Below are positions 1-12,646 of a DNA stretch of 64,000 nt, one piece after another; position 1 is the first letter of the stretch, and each line of letters opens with the position of its first letter. A program made the translations under genes and the position numbers. Source of the DNA: Turnera subulata (taxonomy: Eukaryota > Streptophyta > Magnoliopsida > Malpighiales > Passifloraceae); contig JAKUCV010007233.1 of the NCBI GenBank assembly GCA_028386065.3, positions 50,287 to 114,286 of the forward strand, given 5' to 3'. The notes below the pieces were generated by a model. It did no database searches, was not told the origin of the DNA, and was given only the letters and a program-made list of their open reading frames with translations.

Positions 1-1544
1 ACGGCCCAATGTAATCAAAATAAACATCTGAAATCTGGCCCTTCGGCCCAACATCAAAACATATCACCCGAACCTGGGAACCTAAATTATAGCACAGCGG
101 AAGCATTTATAATTTCAATACCAACATATGCAAAATCCGATGCAACTAATGGATCCGAGTCTTGTCCGAGGGTACACTGCAGCTTCCCATGTATGTTCCT
201 GTGCTTAGCACAAATCAAACTACGTGACCTAGTCACGCAGGCGAGGGGTGAGTCTGAAGTGCTCACCGGGTAAAATCCATAAGTAAAGATAAATATACAG
301 GAAACCAATAATAGCCAAGTCACAGACAATTCTCAATCGTTAGTAACGAGCGAAACAACAAACAGAAGGTTCTCACAAACCTTAAATAGCACTCTTTGTG
401 ACCCTAGACACACTAATCCAATTTTATTAACAGGGCCCCTATCACTAGTTAAATATTGGTCGTCGCCAAGTAGTCAAGCTAGCTAGCCCGTGGACCCCGC
501 CCTGGTACCTCCACGTAATAACTGGCACAGACAGGGAGCATACCCCAAGCACACTCTCCCCCAGCGCCTAAAATAAAAATTGGTGCAGACAGGGAGCAGA
601 CCCCAAGCACACTCTCCCCCAGCACCATAAATATAAAGACTACCATCAGGCTATTCCAATATTTAACCGTGACTTACTAGATGTCTATGTGTTTCTATTT
701 TATTATCTTCTTTCCCCTTGACTAGTTACTACATTATCCGACCATTATCTCATTATCCCGAGCAGGCTCGCAGCCTCTCCGCTCGTCTGGATAATACAAA
801 CTTATTCCAAACTATCATCCCATACTAGTACTCCCGGTACTCAACTCACACAAGTCTCACAGTCAACAACAATAACAACAAACTCAACAGTAGCAATAAT
901 TTCAACAACATCAATGGCAATAATTATCAACTTAATTCATCTCACAACAAACCATTCACAGCCACAAAGTATCATACCAGCAAGTATCACACATAACGAA
1001 CAAACAGTAACTTGATATCATGGGCAGCATATAAATATTTACTTATCCTCACCTTAGCCGATAATTTCGCCCGGAAATGCTTCCTCCGGTTCCGATTCCA
1101 CGTGTTTGTTCACGTTATCGATTCCTATACATAATTAATAACAATAATATGGTCACACAAATACACAATAAATATGATATGCATATGAATTCTTTCTCGT
1201 TACCCATACCCGATTAATATTCTCGTATAAACATTATTTCCAAGATTATATGTATTTCCTTTATCCACAAATTATTTATATATCATACATATATTTACAG
1301 TTATTATTCTGGTGTTGTATCTTGGTAATACCCTTTTTAAAAATATTTTAATAATTATTTATATATTTCCATAAGGTATTTACCATCATATAATTTTTCT
1401 AGAAAATAATTGTATATATATATATATCTATATATATATATATATTTCTAGAAAATATATTCCCATATGTATATAGATTTCTCCGAAGATATAATTATAT
1501 AAGTACACATTTTTTTCCAGAAACTATAATAACGTAACTATATA

Positions 1545-4268
1545 CGTAACAGCCCGGGTAATTTTTACGTTTTTACCCTCACTGTAAAATTTATTTTACA
1601 GTTATTTACCATTAAAATTAATCTTGGGTAATTAATTTATGGTAATTCGTGCATCGGATTCCGAAACCGAGCCCTGTCCCACGCTCGGGAATTTTCTACA
1701 GATTTTTTGGACCAAGTTGGAATTTTTCGGGTCCAGGAATCTTCAGAAAAGCCGGGTCTACCCCCGAGTTATCGGACCAGAAATAAAGGTACGGGGGTAC
1801 ATTAGATATTTTCTGGTCCAGACGGGACACGCCTCACAAGCTGCACAGCAATGAGGCAGCCGCCACCCACTGTGAAGCTCGTGAGTGGATTGTGCCACCC
1901 GTGCTTCATCAGTGTCCTGCCCGTGCTTTTGTTTTCTTTTCAAAGCACACACACACCATACCATCATCAGTTCATCTCTTTCCCCTCTGCAAACTCTGCC
2001 ATACATCACTGCCCAGAAAACCCAATCTTTCCTTCTCTTCATAAAACAACAACCATCACAACACCCCGGCTGCCACGTCACCCCTCATCCCTTTCTCTTT
2101 TTTTTTTTTTTTTATTTTTCTTTCTTCTCCACACCGCCGCCACCGTGAACAGCCGAGACCCCGGCCGAGCCCTCAGTCGCCACCACCTTGTCATCGTGTT
2201 CCCTGTGCAGCCGCTGACCACCGCTTAGTCTCGCCGCCCGACGCGCTGCACACAGCCGAGGATCCGACGAGCAGCCCATCGGGCCGCCTCCTCCTTTTTC
2301 GCACCCGTCGCCGCCTATGTTCTCTCCACCACAGCGAGCCATCAACGACGCTTCTCCGTGTCTCCTCGTAGTCGACTGTGTCCTCTGCAGCCGTCGCCTC
2401 GCCGATCCGTGCCGCCGTTCTCGCGCCGCTGCCTCGCCTACCGCTGAACCCACGTGGATCCGGATTGTAGGTGAGCAGACCCGCTTTGTATGGGTATGAC
2501 CCGGTCTCGTGTGGGTCAACCCGGACGGACCCTTGGGGCTGGGCCTGGGCTTAGGACTTACCTTGGGCTGCTGACCTGCAGGTTGGGTCTGGGCTCTGCG
2601 TCTGGGCCTGGGCTGACCTGCTGGGTTGAGTTCCATGGGTTGGGCTTAGTTGTTGGCCCAATCCGGTTAATTAAAAAAAACGAATTTCTGGAAATAAATA
2701 AAAATTCTGAAAAAGGGAATTAATTGGAAAAAAATATATATAAAAAGGGATATAATTTTGGGAAATAAGTATAACACTAGAATAACTTGAAAAATAAAAA
2801 TAATTGGTAGGAATTATATTTTTTTGGGAAAATTATATTATATATGGTAAATAATAATTATTTTGGAGGAAAATAAATATGGAAAGGGTATTATCAAAGT
2901 AGGTAATAAAAACCGGAATAATATCCGGGTATAAGTATAATAGGGTATTTTGACACTTGAAAATAAATGGTGAATTATGATGATAATGGAAAATTAACCC
3001 GAGGCAGTAACCGAGACGAGTTAGTATTTATTTTTCGGTATACGGTACTAGCATGACATTTGCATATCACTTATGTGTGCATATTATTTGTTTGATATAG
3101 GAGTTGATAACGAGCAGATACCTGAGGAACCGGACTTGGAGTCTGTTGGACAATTCCATAACTGAAAATCGGCTAAGGTGAGGATGGACAACCTTGGATA
3201 TGTGCCCGTAATACTGTGTGTGATTTTGTTGTTTGATTGAACTGCTGAAATGATTTTTGACTGCTATTTGATTGCTATGGAAATTGATGATGCTGTAGTT
3301 GGATTGTGTTTAGACTTGTGGATATTGTGTTGAAATAATGCTGAACTGTTAACTGTGATTAATTGACGTTATGAGTCTGTTGTTGATTTGGTCTGTGGAA
3401 TAATCTGAAATAATGGGAAGTTGGATAATTGAGGATAGAGTAATGAAACTGGACTGAATTTGAGATGATGATATAATTGTCACGTGGAAAGCAGTGGTAC
3501 GACTAGATGGTTAGAGACTAGTTCTGTGGTGTTATGGCCGGTTTGGCTGGTTGTTGGGGATGTTGATCCCGGATGATGTTGTTATTGGGATGTTGATCCC
3601 GGATTTGTTGTTATTGGGATGTTGATCCCGAATTAGTTGTGATTGGGAGGTTGATCCCGGATTGTGATTTGGCCTGGCATCCAGAATTAGTTAATAACCA
3701 GGTACGACCCTAGCTTGTCCAGTGACGGGGCCCGGAAGATAAAATTTGGTAAATAAAATAAATATTCTTTTGGTCTTGGCTCAGTTGTGTTTTAGTAGAA
3801 TCTTTGTGTTGTGTTTGTCTGTGTTTACTTCGACAGTATTATGGTTGTCAACATATCTCTGTTTATCCTTCGTCGGTGAGCACTTCGGACTCACCCCTCG
3901 CCTGTGGGGTTTCATCCCGTAGGTTTAGTTGTTTTGTAGATCAGGTACAACGTTCGATGGCTGCTGCTTTCTTCTCCACCTGACTCCGGATCCATACCCC
4001 GCTGTATGTGCATAGAGTCTTCCGCTGCTGTTCTGTTGCATATGATGTTGTATTATAATTTCGCTGTTGTGACTGCTTGCTCTATTCTCTATTATTGTTA
4101 TATATTGTAAGCTGTGTACTGCTGAGTGATGGTCCCCGAGTACGGGTGACGATTGTGTGATATGGTTTGCTGTTGTAAGATACTTGCGAGTTGTACTGTA
4201 TTCCCTATCAATAAGAATAGTTTCGGCACGTGTTTACTGTACAGGTAAATAGGGGTCAGGTCGCTTCA
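1545..4268 (+). mobile_element. Nested solo LTR, 2.7 kb
   Basis: This is a plus-strand LTR beginning (C)GTAACAGCCCGGG, where the terminal T appears mutated to C, and ending GGTCGCTTCA. ATATA at 1540-1544 and ATATA at 4269-4273 form a 5-bp target duplication, as expected for an integrase-mediated LTR insertion. No gag-pol and no second LTR copy lie next to it, so it is a solo LTR left by LTR-LTR recombination. Inside are a GC-rich block (about 1850-2640), an AT-rich block (2660-3000), the hairpin minisatellite at 3557-3660, and the conserved CACTTCGGACTCACCCCTCG block near 3883. It sits inside the oppositely oriented older LTR. Confidence 0.9.
3557..3660 (+). repeat. Hairpin minisatellite in nested LTR
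   Basis: There are four spaced copies of the inverted-repeat unit GGGATGTTGATCCC, one of them with a GGGAGG left arm. Each unit can fold as a 5-bp stem with a 4-base loop. The same type of array recurs in the other LTR copies of this family. Confidence 0.8.
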
Positions 4269-5365
4269 ATATACATATATATATCTTGTTATTTTTGTTT
4301 AATTGAATAGGACTGGGCCGAATTAAATGAATCAAACCAAGTCCAAGAGTCCCAACTTAAACCCATTAAAGTCCAGGCCCACTGTCGCAAGACAACAGGC
4401 CCAAATCCAAGCCCATTGCCTTGACCCAGCAGCGATGACCTAGGTCAGACCCGTTTGAATGTCGGGTCAGCTCATCTTCAACCCGGAACCTCACGGGTTC
4501 GACGGCAGGCGAGGCGGCACAAGCAGCGGCGGTGACTGCAGGCGAAGGCGGTGGCGTCGCGAGGCGGCGGCGACGGTGGAGAGATCGGCAGCGTGCGTCC
4601 TGCAGCATCAAGCGAAGAGGAGGAGGAGACTCAGCTTGTGACTAGCCGTGGCTTGTGAGCTCCTCTCCGGCAGTTGTTGCAGATCGAGGGGGTGTCGAGA
4701 GCGGTGCTGACGAGCAGCGGCAAGGGGTGCGGCGGTTTGGTCGTGTCGGCTCGAAGAGGACTGAGCGAGGGGAAAAGGTGATGAGGCGGTGGTCACTGGT
4801 CCTGGGTGGTGCGGCGATGGTTGGTAGTGTTTGGTGTGTGTGCAGGGTTCTCTATGGTGTGCTTGTGTTTCTCTTTTTTTTTTTTCTTTCTTTACTTTTC
4901 TTTTCTGTTTCTTTCTTCTTCTTTTTTTCTGGTTTGGTTAGGCAGGAGGTGGGTGATTCTGGGTTTGTGTTTGTAGGGAAAGCAAGGTTAATAGACAGAG
5001 AAAGGGTGGTGGTACAGGGGAGAAGGTGGAATAAAAATTCCACAACGGTGTGTGCCGTCTGCATTATAGAGGCGGCTCAATAATGCAGGGTCGTGTCCAG
5101 ACCGGACCAGAAAATAACTGCATACCCCCTTAGTTATTTTCTGGTGTGATTTTTCTGAGGATTCCGGGACCCGAAAAATACCAACTTTGGTCCTTAAAAT
5201 CCACGGAAAAAAATCTCAAGCGCGGGAAAAGACTCGGTTTCGAAAAGCGACGCTCGATTTACCTTGAATTAATTACCCAAGATTAATTCATTCGGTAAAT
5301 CACTGTATAACGACTTTTACAGTCCCGGTAAAAATCTAAATTTTTACCAGGGCTGTTACAAGGAC

Positions 5366-6075
5366 AACAAATGCGGAAAAATTAAATTGTTTTTAATGCC
5401 ATTAAGACGACTTAACTTGATGATTAAAGTGCAGGCAGGATTACACCAAAAAAAAAAAGTTATGGAATGTTTTAAATTTATATATAAATGATAATTTGAT
5501 AATGCAACCTATGGACTGTACAAAATCATTTTATTCTAATTTTTTTAAAAAAAATTCTGTTAAAAATTGAAAATAAGTTATCAAAAAAATTGTTGAATAT
5601 ATTTGAAAAATATGGAGATAAATAATATTTTTAGTTAAATTTATTAGTTTATTTGGATATTAAATTAATAACACTACAATATTATGATTGGTTAAATTAA
5701 TCAATACAATAACTTGTTTAATTTTTTTGTTTATTTGGTATTAAACTAATGAGATAAAATGAATTGCTTTAATTTTTTAATATTAAAAATATTCATTTCA
5801 CACTTTAAAAATATTTTTTAATTTGAGACTCCACATGCCACATGTCATCTTCTTACTAGTCCACGTCAGTCAAGGGCGCCAACCGGGCCCGGGCAGCCAC
5901 GTGGCACGTCCACATCAGCCTCCAGTACATGCCAAATTGGATGAATAGTGCTTCAATTTTGACTTTAGACGATGTGAGTGGAATTAGGATAAATGAGTAC
6001 CCAAAATGTCGTAGTTGGTAGGAGAAATTGAATTTTTTATAACTGGATACCCAAACTACGGATTTTTGGTTAGCT
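5366..6075. other. AT-rich interval between LTRs
   Basis: No gene is recognised here. Most of it is AT-rich. A GC-rich patch near 5870-5925 contains CCACGTGGCACG. From about 5990 there are short phrases such as GTACCCAAAATG and GGATACCCAAACTACGG that look like diverged ends of an older non-autonomous transposon, but no complete terminal inverted repeats can be assigned. Confidence 0.4.
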
Positions 6076-6080
6076 GAGGC

Positions 6081-8765
6081 TGTAACAGCCCGGGTAATTT
6101 TTACGTTTTTACCGTCACCGTAAAATTTATTTTTTACAGTTATTTACCATTGAAGTTAACCTTGACTAATTAATTAATGGTAATTTACGCTTCGGATTCC
6201 GAAATCGAGCCCTGACCCACGCTCGGGATTTTTCTGCGGAATTTCTGGACCAAAGTTGGAATTTTTCGGGTCCAGGAATGTCGGGAAAAGTCGGGTTCAT
6301 CCTCGAGTTAACGGACCAGAAATAAGATAAGTGGGTATAACGGATATTTTCTGGTCCAGGTGGGTCATACTTCACATGCAGTATAGTAACTGCATAATTG
6401 AAGTTCAATTATTCAGCCGCCTTTTTCCTATTCAGCCTGTGAACTACCTGTTATACTTGTGACTTACCAGTATGGTTGCACTGCCTATAAAACTATGCTA
6501 TCATCTGCTTCTCAGTGCATCACCATCACCTTCACCTCTGCAAATTTTTACCTGCAAACCACCTTTGCCCAGCCTTTTCCTTTGAAACCAGAAAGGAAAG
6601 AAATAAAAGAAAAAAAAAGAAACACTAAACACACAACCGCCACGTCATCGTCACCATATTCTTCCCCTTCCCCTTCCTCTTTCTTTTTTTCGTTTTCTAC
6701 CTGCCGAGGACACCACCGGCCGACCACCATCCACACCAAGTGAGACCACCTCGCCGCCATCTCCTCCCTCTCCTTTCCTCCCCTCCTCCCTGCCGCGACG
6801 CTGCCGTCTCCCTGCAGCAGAACGACGTCGTCGACGACAGGAGTCCACTTCCCCGCCGCCTGTGCACCGGCGACCCGAGCAGGCCGCGCCCTCCGTTCTC
6901 CCTTGCGACGCCACCGCGTCGGTCTCCTCTCCTCACGCCGCCTTCACCCCGCCGTCCCACGTCGTGCTGTTCGCACCGCCGTCGCCTACGAATCGTGGTG
7001 AGTACGACCCGGATGCATAGTGTGGGTCGCGGGTCAACCCGTTTTGGAGAATGGGTTGGGTTGTTGGGCTAAGACCGTGGGCTTGGGCGCGGGTCTGTCC
7101 ACACGGGCCTGGGTCTGCGCCTTGGTCTGCCTGGGCTTTGTTCTGGGCTTGATGGTCTGGGCTTGCCTAGGACTGTTTGGGCTTAACCCTTGGGCCCAGT
7201 CCGATTTAATTAAAAAAAAGAAATAAAAAGGAAAAAAAATAATCTGGAAATAAAAATTAAAAATGAAATATTTTTGGAAAAAAATGGAAAAGGGTTTATA
7301 ATTTTGGAAATAATATTTGGAAAAGATTATATGGTATATTATGGAAAAGATAATTATTTTATAGGAAAATAATTTTGGGAAGGGTATTAAGAAGGTAATA
7401 AAATACCGGAATAATATCCAAGTATAGGAATAAGAATAAGTATGGTATTAATTTGACACTTGATAATAAATGGTGAATGATGATGATAAAGGAGAGTTAA
7501 CCGGGGGAGTGACCGAGACGAGTCAGTATTTATTTTTTTTCCGGTACACAGTATTAGCATAGCATTTGCATATCATCTTATGTGTGCATATTATTTGATT
7601 GATATAGGAGCTGATAACGAGCAACTTGCTGAGGAACCGGACTTGGAATTTGCTGGATATTTCCATAATTGATAATCGGCTAAGGTGAGGATGGATAACC
7701 TTTGTTATGTTGCCTGTAATACTTTGTGTGTTTTGTTGTTCGATTGGACTGCTGAATTGTTGATTGTTGGTTGCTTAACTGTTGTGGATGTTATTGTTGC
7801 CATTGGGCTGTGATATTGATTCTGTGGATATTATGCTGAGATTGATGTTGAACTATTGACTGTGGATAATTGGAAATTGGATATTGGGATTGATATGAGA
7901 TGATGTTATAATTGTCACGTGGAAAGTAGTGGAACGACCCGATGGTTTGAAAATTAATTTTGGGATGCTATGGTCGGTTACTTGGTTTGTTTGGCTTGTT
8001 GTTGCCTGTGGTTAGGGTATACCAAATACCCAGTGGTTCGGATATACCGAATATCCGGTTGGCATGATGATGCCTGTGGTTGGGGTATACCGAATACCCA
8101 GTGGTTTGGATATACCAAATATCCAGTTTTGGGACGTGGTCCCGGTATAGCAATATATGATATGGTTCTTTGACCTAGCATCCGGAATTAATTGATAACC
8201 TGGTACGACCCTAGCTTGTCCAGTGACGGGGGCCCGGAAGATAAAATTGGAAATTATGTAAAATATTCTTTTGGCCTTGGCTCAGTCTTGTTTGAGATAT
8301 GTTATTACTTGTCTGTGATTTCTTTTGAGTATTACGGTTGCCTGCATATCACTGTTTATCCTTCGTCGGTGAGCACTTCGGACTCACCCCTCGCCTGCGG
8401 GGTTTCATCCCGTAGGTTCGGTTGTTTCGTAGTTCAGGTACGGTGTACATTGGCTGCTGCTCTCCTCTCCATCTGACCCGGATCCATACCACCGCTGCAT
8501 CTCATTCTAAGTCTTCCGTTGCTTGTTTTTCTATTGTGTATTGCTGTTGTGGTTGTATTATATTTGATGTTGTATTCTATGCCTCTGTTGTTGATTAGTT
8601 TGGAGTGTAATGGCTTGAATAATGGTCCCCGGGATCGGGTGACGAATATTGTATTTGGGGATTGCCTGTATTGTATTTTATATTGTATGAACTGTCTGCT
8701 ATTGTAGTAAGAACAGTTCTGGCACGTGTTTACCCTGTACGGTAAATACGGGTCGGGGCGCTTCA
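6081..8765 (+). mobile_element. Solo LTR, 2.7 kb, with intact 5-bp duplication
   Basis: This is a complete plus-strand LTR from TGTAACAGCCCGGG (6081) to GGGGCGCTTCA (8765). It is flanked by GAGGC at 6076-6080 and GAGGC at 8766-8770. TG...CA ends plus a 5-bp duplication are diagnostic of LTR retrotransposons. No internal domain or second LTR is present, so it is a solo LTR. It has the same order of blocks as the nested copy upstream: a GC-rich block (6740-7190), an AT-rich block, paired-arm hairpins (8015-8130), the CACTTCGGACTCACCCCTCG block (8375-8400), and the terminal CACGTGTTTACC motif. Confidence 0.93.
8015..8130 (+). repeat. Hairpin array in solo LTR
   Basis: The array has alternating units GGGTATACC.AATACCC and GGATATACC.AATATCC, each an imperfect palindrome. 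They occupy the same place in the LTR as the GGGATGTTGATCCC arrays of the other copies, but with different arm sequences. Confidence 0.7.
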
Positions 8766-8770
8766 GAGGC

Positions 8771-9379
8771 CCTATAAAGGTACTTTTGCCTTTTTGTTAT
8801 TGTAATGTTTTATATTAAAATAGATAGAAACTATTATATTTCATTAATTGTATGGTGAAGAAATGAATAACTTTAATTTATAAATATAATTTATATGGTT
8901 TGACTTGATGTAAGTAACTTAAATCATGAAAACGTTAATGACTTCACATTCTTGATAAAACAAAAAAGGATACTAAATTGGTATATGTAATTTATCTTTT
9001 ATATATAGAAGTGAATATTTTTAATTAAGATACATATATCAATTTTTTCTGGCAAAAATTCTAATTTAGTCTTCAATTCATTTTTTGAAGGGATAGATGT
9101 AAAGATAGAAATATTGATGGGAAATTTTTCATCAAAGTTTAGAAGATTAGCATGACATGCACAATATGCACAAATAATGAAGAAAAAAATGGATGGAACG
9201 GAATCAAAGGAAAGAAAAGTTGGAAAAAATAAAGAAGAAATAGTATTCCATGGTATTTGGAAAGAAAGTGATGGGACAAATAAAATTGAATAGATTATAT
9301 TTTATTATTTGGTATCAAATAAAAATAAAATTTACGAAATTATACCCTTAGACCTATTCTGATAGCATTGATTTCACCC
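8771..9379. other. AT-rich interval, no gene seen
   Basis: The sequence is AT-rich with poly-A and poly-T runs. No ORF with coding character and no repeat ends are recognised. It continues the insertion-site DNA interrupted by the solo LTR at 6081-8765. Confidence 0.4.
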
Positions 9380-9391
9380 ATTATTTTCCTC

Positions 9392-9584
9392 CTTTTTTTT
9401 TTTTGATTCTCCACCCGGTATCCTAAGCTTTGCCCCGACTAATCCGTATTCCACCCGCGTCGCGCACCTGGGTATGGTGGGTGAGTCTCCCAATGGGAAT
9501 TTTCTGCATACACAAGGACTCGAACCCAAGACCTTGCTTAAGCGGAACCAAGTCGCTTACCACTTGGACCAACCCCATATTGGT
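9392..9584 (-). mobile_element. tRNA-derived SINE with 12-bp target duplication
   Basis: On the minus strand the element begins with a tRNA-like head. Its A box is TGGTCCAAGTGG (complement at 9560-9571) and its B box is GGTTCGAGTCC (complement at 9516-9526). The body contains GGGAGACTCACCCACC, and the element ends in an A-rich tail, seen as a T run at 9393-9404. ATTATTTTCCTC flanks it at 9380-9391 and 9585-9596, which supports target-primed insertion. The head and body recall the widespread plant Au-type SINEs; that family name is from memory, not from a search. Confidence 0.85.
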
Positions 9585-9596
9585 ATTATTTTCCTC

Positions 9597-10562
9597 TTTT
9601 TCTATCTAGATTGCATTGATTTTATAAATTATGGGAATATAGTAGGTAAGTCTCCCACCAAAGCTTTCCAAGACTCAACCAAGACCTGCTACAGAACCAA
9701 AGCCACTAAAACAAATCCCAAATTGGTACCTAAATTGCATATGTGTGTAAATGTTCCCCCATTTTCTTTTCCTCTTGTAAGTTTTGTCCATCAAGTTTCC
9801 CCTTCATTCCCCTCTCTCTTTCCTCCCCCCATCTCATTAATTGCTCACAAACCAACCGTTATTGCTGCTGAGAACAATAGAAAATTGGCCGTATCAACGG
9901 GGTTTTGCCGGCCTAAATAGGCGTAGACAGATTCCATGGCTAATAAATTGGACTTCTCACCGCAATTTTTGAGGATCCAACCCAAAGACATGAGGGATAT
10001 CCGTCATCTCACCCGCTTTTTTCCTTCATTCTTTCTTTCAAATTTCTTCCTAAATTTCTTTTTTTTTGTAAAACATACAAAAAAAATAAAAAGAAAAATT
10101 GTAAAGTTTGAACGTGTATCAACAGAGTAGCAAATAGTTTAGCTCTACCTAGCTGAATGATACGACAACAAGGGGATTATAGACAGGAGCCACCTGCATT
10201 ATATACGTGGATCTCCTGAATGAAGATACTAATTCAAAATGAACCCACCAAATGAATTGAAATAAAGTTTCTTAAAAAAAAAAAAGGCTTAATTAATAAA
10301 TTAAGCTGCAGGGAAAACAGCAGAGGGATTTCATTTCGTAAAAACTGGACCGTCAACCCAAAAACAAGTTTGGGAATTTCAATTTCCGGTTAAAGTAAAG
10401 GAAGAAGCAAGCTTGGAAATAAATTCTGGAAAGCCGGTTCCAAGCTACAAGAGTCATTACTCTCTGAACTAAGACCTCATTCTTACAACTTTTTTAACAT
10501 GAGCATTTCAACAAAACAGTTAATCCAGGACCTTTGAGTTTCCTCCACAGATTGGGATTCAA
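9597..10562. other. Intergenic / 3' flank of the X8 gene
   Basis: No convincing gene is seen. Short ORFs here have no recognisable domain. The right part, from about 10300, should include the 3' untranslated region of the minus-strand X8 gene. Confidence 0.4.
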
Positions 10563-12555
10563 TTACAAGCATCTTCTCAAGTACAACAGCAGCAAAATCC
10601 CTGCAGACTTCCACCATGTCAAGTGTGGCCTGAACTTGGACATTCGAGTTGCGGACGACCTGTCATCTCTGAGAAAGAAATGGCAACGAATCAGACTCTT
10701 AATCAAGATAAATGTCATCTAACGAATAAAGAAAACATATATCAGGTAATTAAAAAAAAAAAAATAATAAAGAAGACATACCTTGCTGCATTATAGGCGC
10801 ATTTTCCATAACCTGTGTACAATACCATCCAGAAAAAAGTTAGTGTCTTTCATGAATTCTGTGATGCTAAACTGCGGATCTTAATGATGATCACTGGAAG
10901 AAGAAGAAGAAGAAGAAACAATTGCAGGGAGAGTGTCTTACTAGGGTCGTGTTGAGTTAAGGTGGCAGTTCCTCCAAAGTTGCAGGCAATATCAGAGTTC
11001 CCATTTTGTTGGTAGTAGTTGTTGAAAGCAAAGGAGGCATGAGACACAAGAGTGTCTGGCTCAAAACACTCTCCACCTTCTTGGATTGGCTTGCAGTTAG
11101 CCATCCCCAGACCACAGGCCCAGTCTAATGCATTCTGCAGATCGATTTGAGAAACACCTGCAAGTGCCACGCACCAAGTTGTGCCACCAAGGAATGTAGT
11201 GTTGCCCTCAGGAGGGGACAGGGTGGTGATGGGAAGTGTTGCCTCTGCCTTCTCTTCCACCTTTGCTCCAGCTGAGAGGACTGTATAGTTTAAATTAAAC
11301 AGCAAATAGTTTTAACGACTTTTCGCAGTTCATAAACTAATGAAACCAAAGTTCAACAATAAAAAATAGGGGAAAAGTAAAGAAAGGAACTGTATAGGGG
11401 ATATTATTATTAGCTACCAAATGACAGCCAAAGCATCAACTAAGATGCACTTAAGAAGCAAAGTATTTCTGCTCCATTATGCTTTGTGTTTCCTATCTTT
11501 TGCCTTAATGCATTTTATTATTTCCTAATATTCCCCCAGTTAGCAATAAAAGAAAACCATACGGATGTCTCCCTTCCCATCAAAGTTTTAGAATGCTGAA
11601 ATAGGAAACTGACAGTTCATATTACATTAAGTAACAAAAAGTAAATCAATAATCTGATTTGCCCACAGCACTAAAATTGCCATAAAAGGTCAGTAACCAG
11701 TGAAATTGGACTGAAGATTAAACGCGTGAACAAAAAAAAAAAGAAAAAAATAATAATTCACTGAAGGGTTCTGATCTCCGGGGACCACATCGATGGTCCA
11801 ATTTTCATCATTGGTATTCTCCTGAGCATGCAGCAGTTTGTAAGAACAGTCAATTCTGAAGAATGACCGGTCAATAAAGAAAGACTTCCCTTTGTTAACT
11901 TGTAAGCCACAGAAGGAAACATAAAACACCAACCTCTCCATGTTCATTTGATGAAACAATAGCAGCAATGGAAACATATAAGCTATTAAACACAATCGTC
12001 ATAAACAAGAGTAAAATGCTTAAATTTGAGGCAATTTAAGTATATTAACCCACATTACTTTGAAGGAACTATACAACTTGAAGATTAATTTTTTCCTCTG
12101 CAAAACATAACAAAAAAAAACACTAAAATTTTAACTACTGTTCAAGAACCACAAAGAAACATGTGGTTTATGGGGAGTATAAAACAAATAGTAGCTCCAC
12201 CCGCAGAGCCAAAGGCTGAACGACAAGTTTCTATCGCAGAAATGAAGAAACGGAGAGACAAATTACAAAGACAGTACTCTTACTTACACTACTTGAGAGG
12301 ATAAACAATAACCACACACAAACTAACAACCTAAACCCATCACTAAAGACAAATAATTAAGCATATGGCACAAAGCTTAGCTTGGAAGAAGAAAGAAAAC
12401 TTGATCCATGAATTAACAACAACAACAACAACAACGGCAATAACTGAGCAAGATTTATTAAAAAAAGAGAGAGAAAGAAGGTTGAAGCGAGAAAGGAAGA
12501 GCATACCAAGGCATCCCAGCAACAAAAGGCACTGCAAGATCACTGTTTGCTCCAT
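10563..12555 (-). CDS. X8-domain (CBM43) secreted protein, callose-binding-like
   Basis: I infer four exons: 12507-12555, 10942-11280, 10782-10812 and 10563-10668, all joined in phase by GT..AG introns, giving 174 residues. Residues 1-21 are a signal peptide with an LLLLGCL core. The X8 domain spans about 52-135, starts TTWCVALAG, and contains six cysteines (53, 72, 79, 88, 116, 134), the FNNYYQ motif, ACNFGGTA, and the closing DPSYGKC that is completed only by the short 31-nt exon 3. X8/CBM43 domains bind beta-1,3-glucan. Short signal-peptide-plus-X8 proteins include the plasmodesmata callose-binding (PDCB) group, so a cell wall or plasmodesmal role is likely. The last exon (residues 140-174) is less certain. 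It ends in a short hydrophobic stretch (SAGILLLLYL) rather than a classical GPI signal. Intron 1 is about 1.2 kb. Confidence 0.85.
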
Positions 12556-12646
12556 TGTCTTTCTGCTGAAAGCAAAATTAACTTCACTTCTCTCTTCTCA
12601 CCTAAAAGTGAAATGTAGTACTCTTACCCGCTCCCTCTTCCCTCTA

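Larger units (their letters stand above)
1..5360 (-). mobile_element. Large LTR (minus strand), split by a nested LTR
   Basis: This is a long terminal repeat read on the minus strand. Its 5' end is at 5360, where the minus strand starts TGTAACAGCCCTGG, and it continues past window position 1. Bases 1-1544 match the LTR ends seen near 52410-53400: the motif ACGGCCCAAT, the CCTTCGGCCCAAC block, and the GGATCCGAGTC block. By alignment with the copy starting at 52304, about 108 bases of this LTR lie before the window. The unit is interrupted at 1545-4268 by another LTR of the same family in the opposite orientation, with ATATA on both sides. The outer piece therefore consists of 1-1544 plus 4269-5360. 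No internal region is seen at 5361, so a solo LTR is likely. Its own target duplication would be AGGAC at 5361-5365, and the partner lies outside the window. Confidence 0.85.

Noticed and set aside
2112..2636. Minus-strand ORF of 174 residues in the nested LTR
   Set aside because: It is an ORF by chance in a GC-rich LTR block, with Arg/Pro/Ser bias. Homologous blocks in other LTRs do not keep the frame.
9474..9920. 148-residue plus-strand ORF
   Set aside because: Its first third is the antisense of the SINE at 9392-9584 and the rest has no domain.
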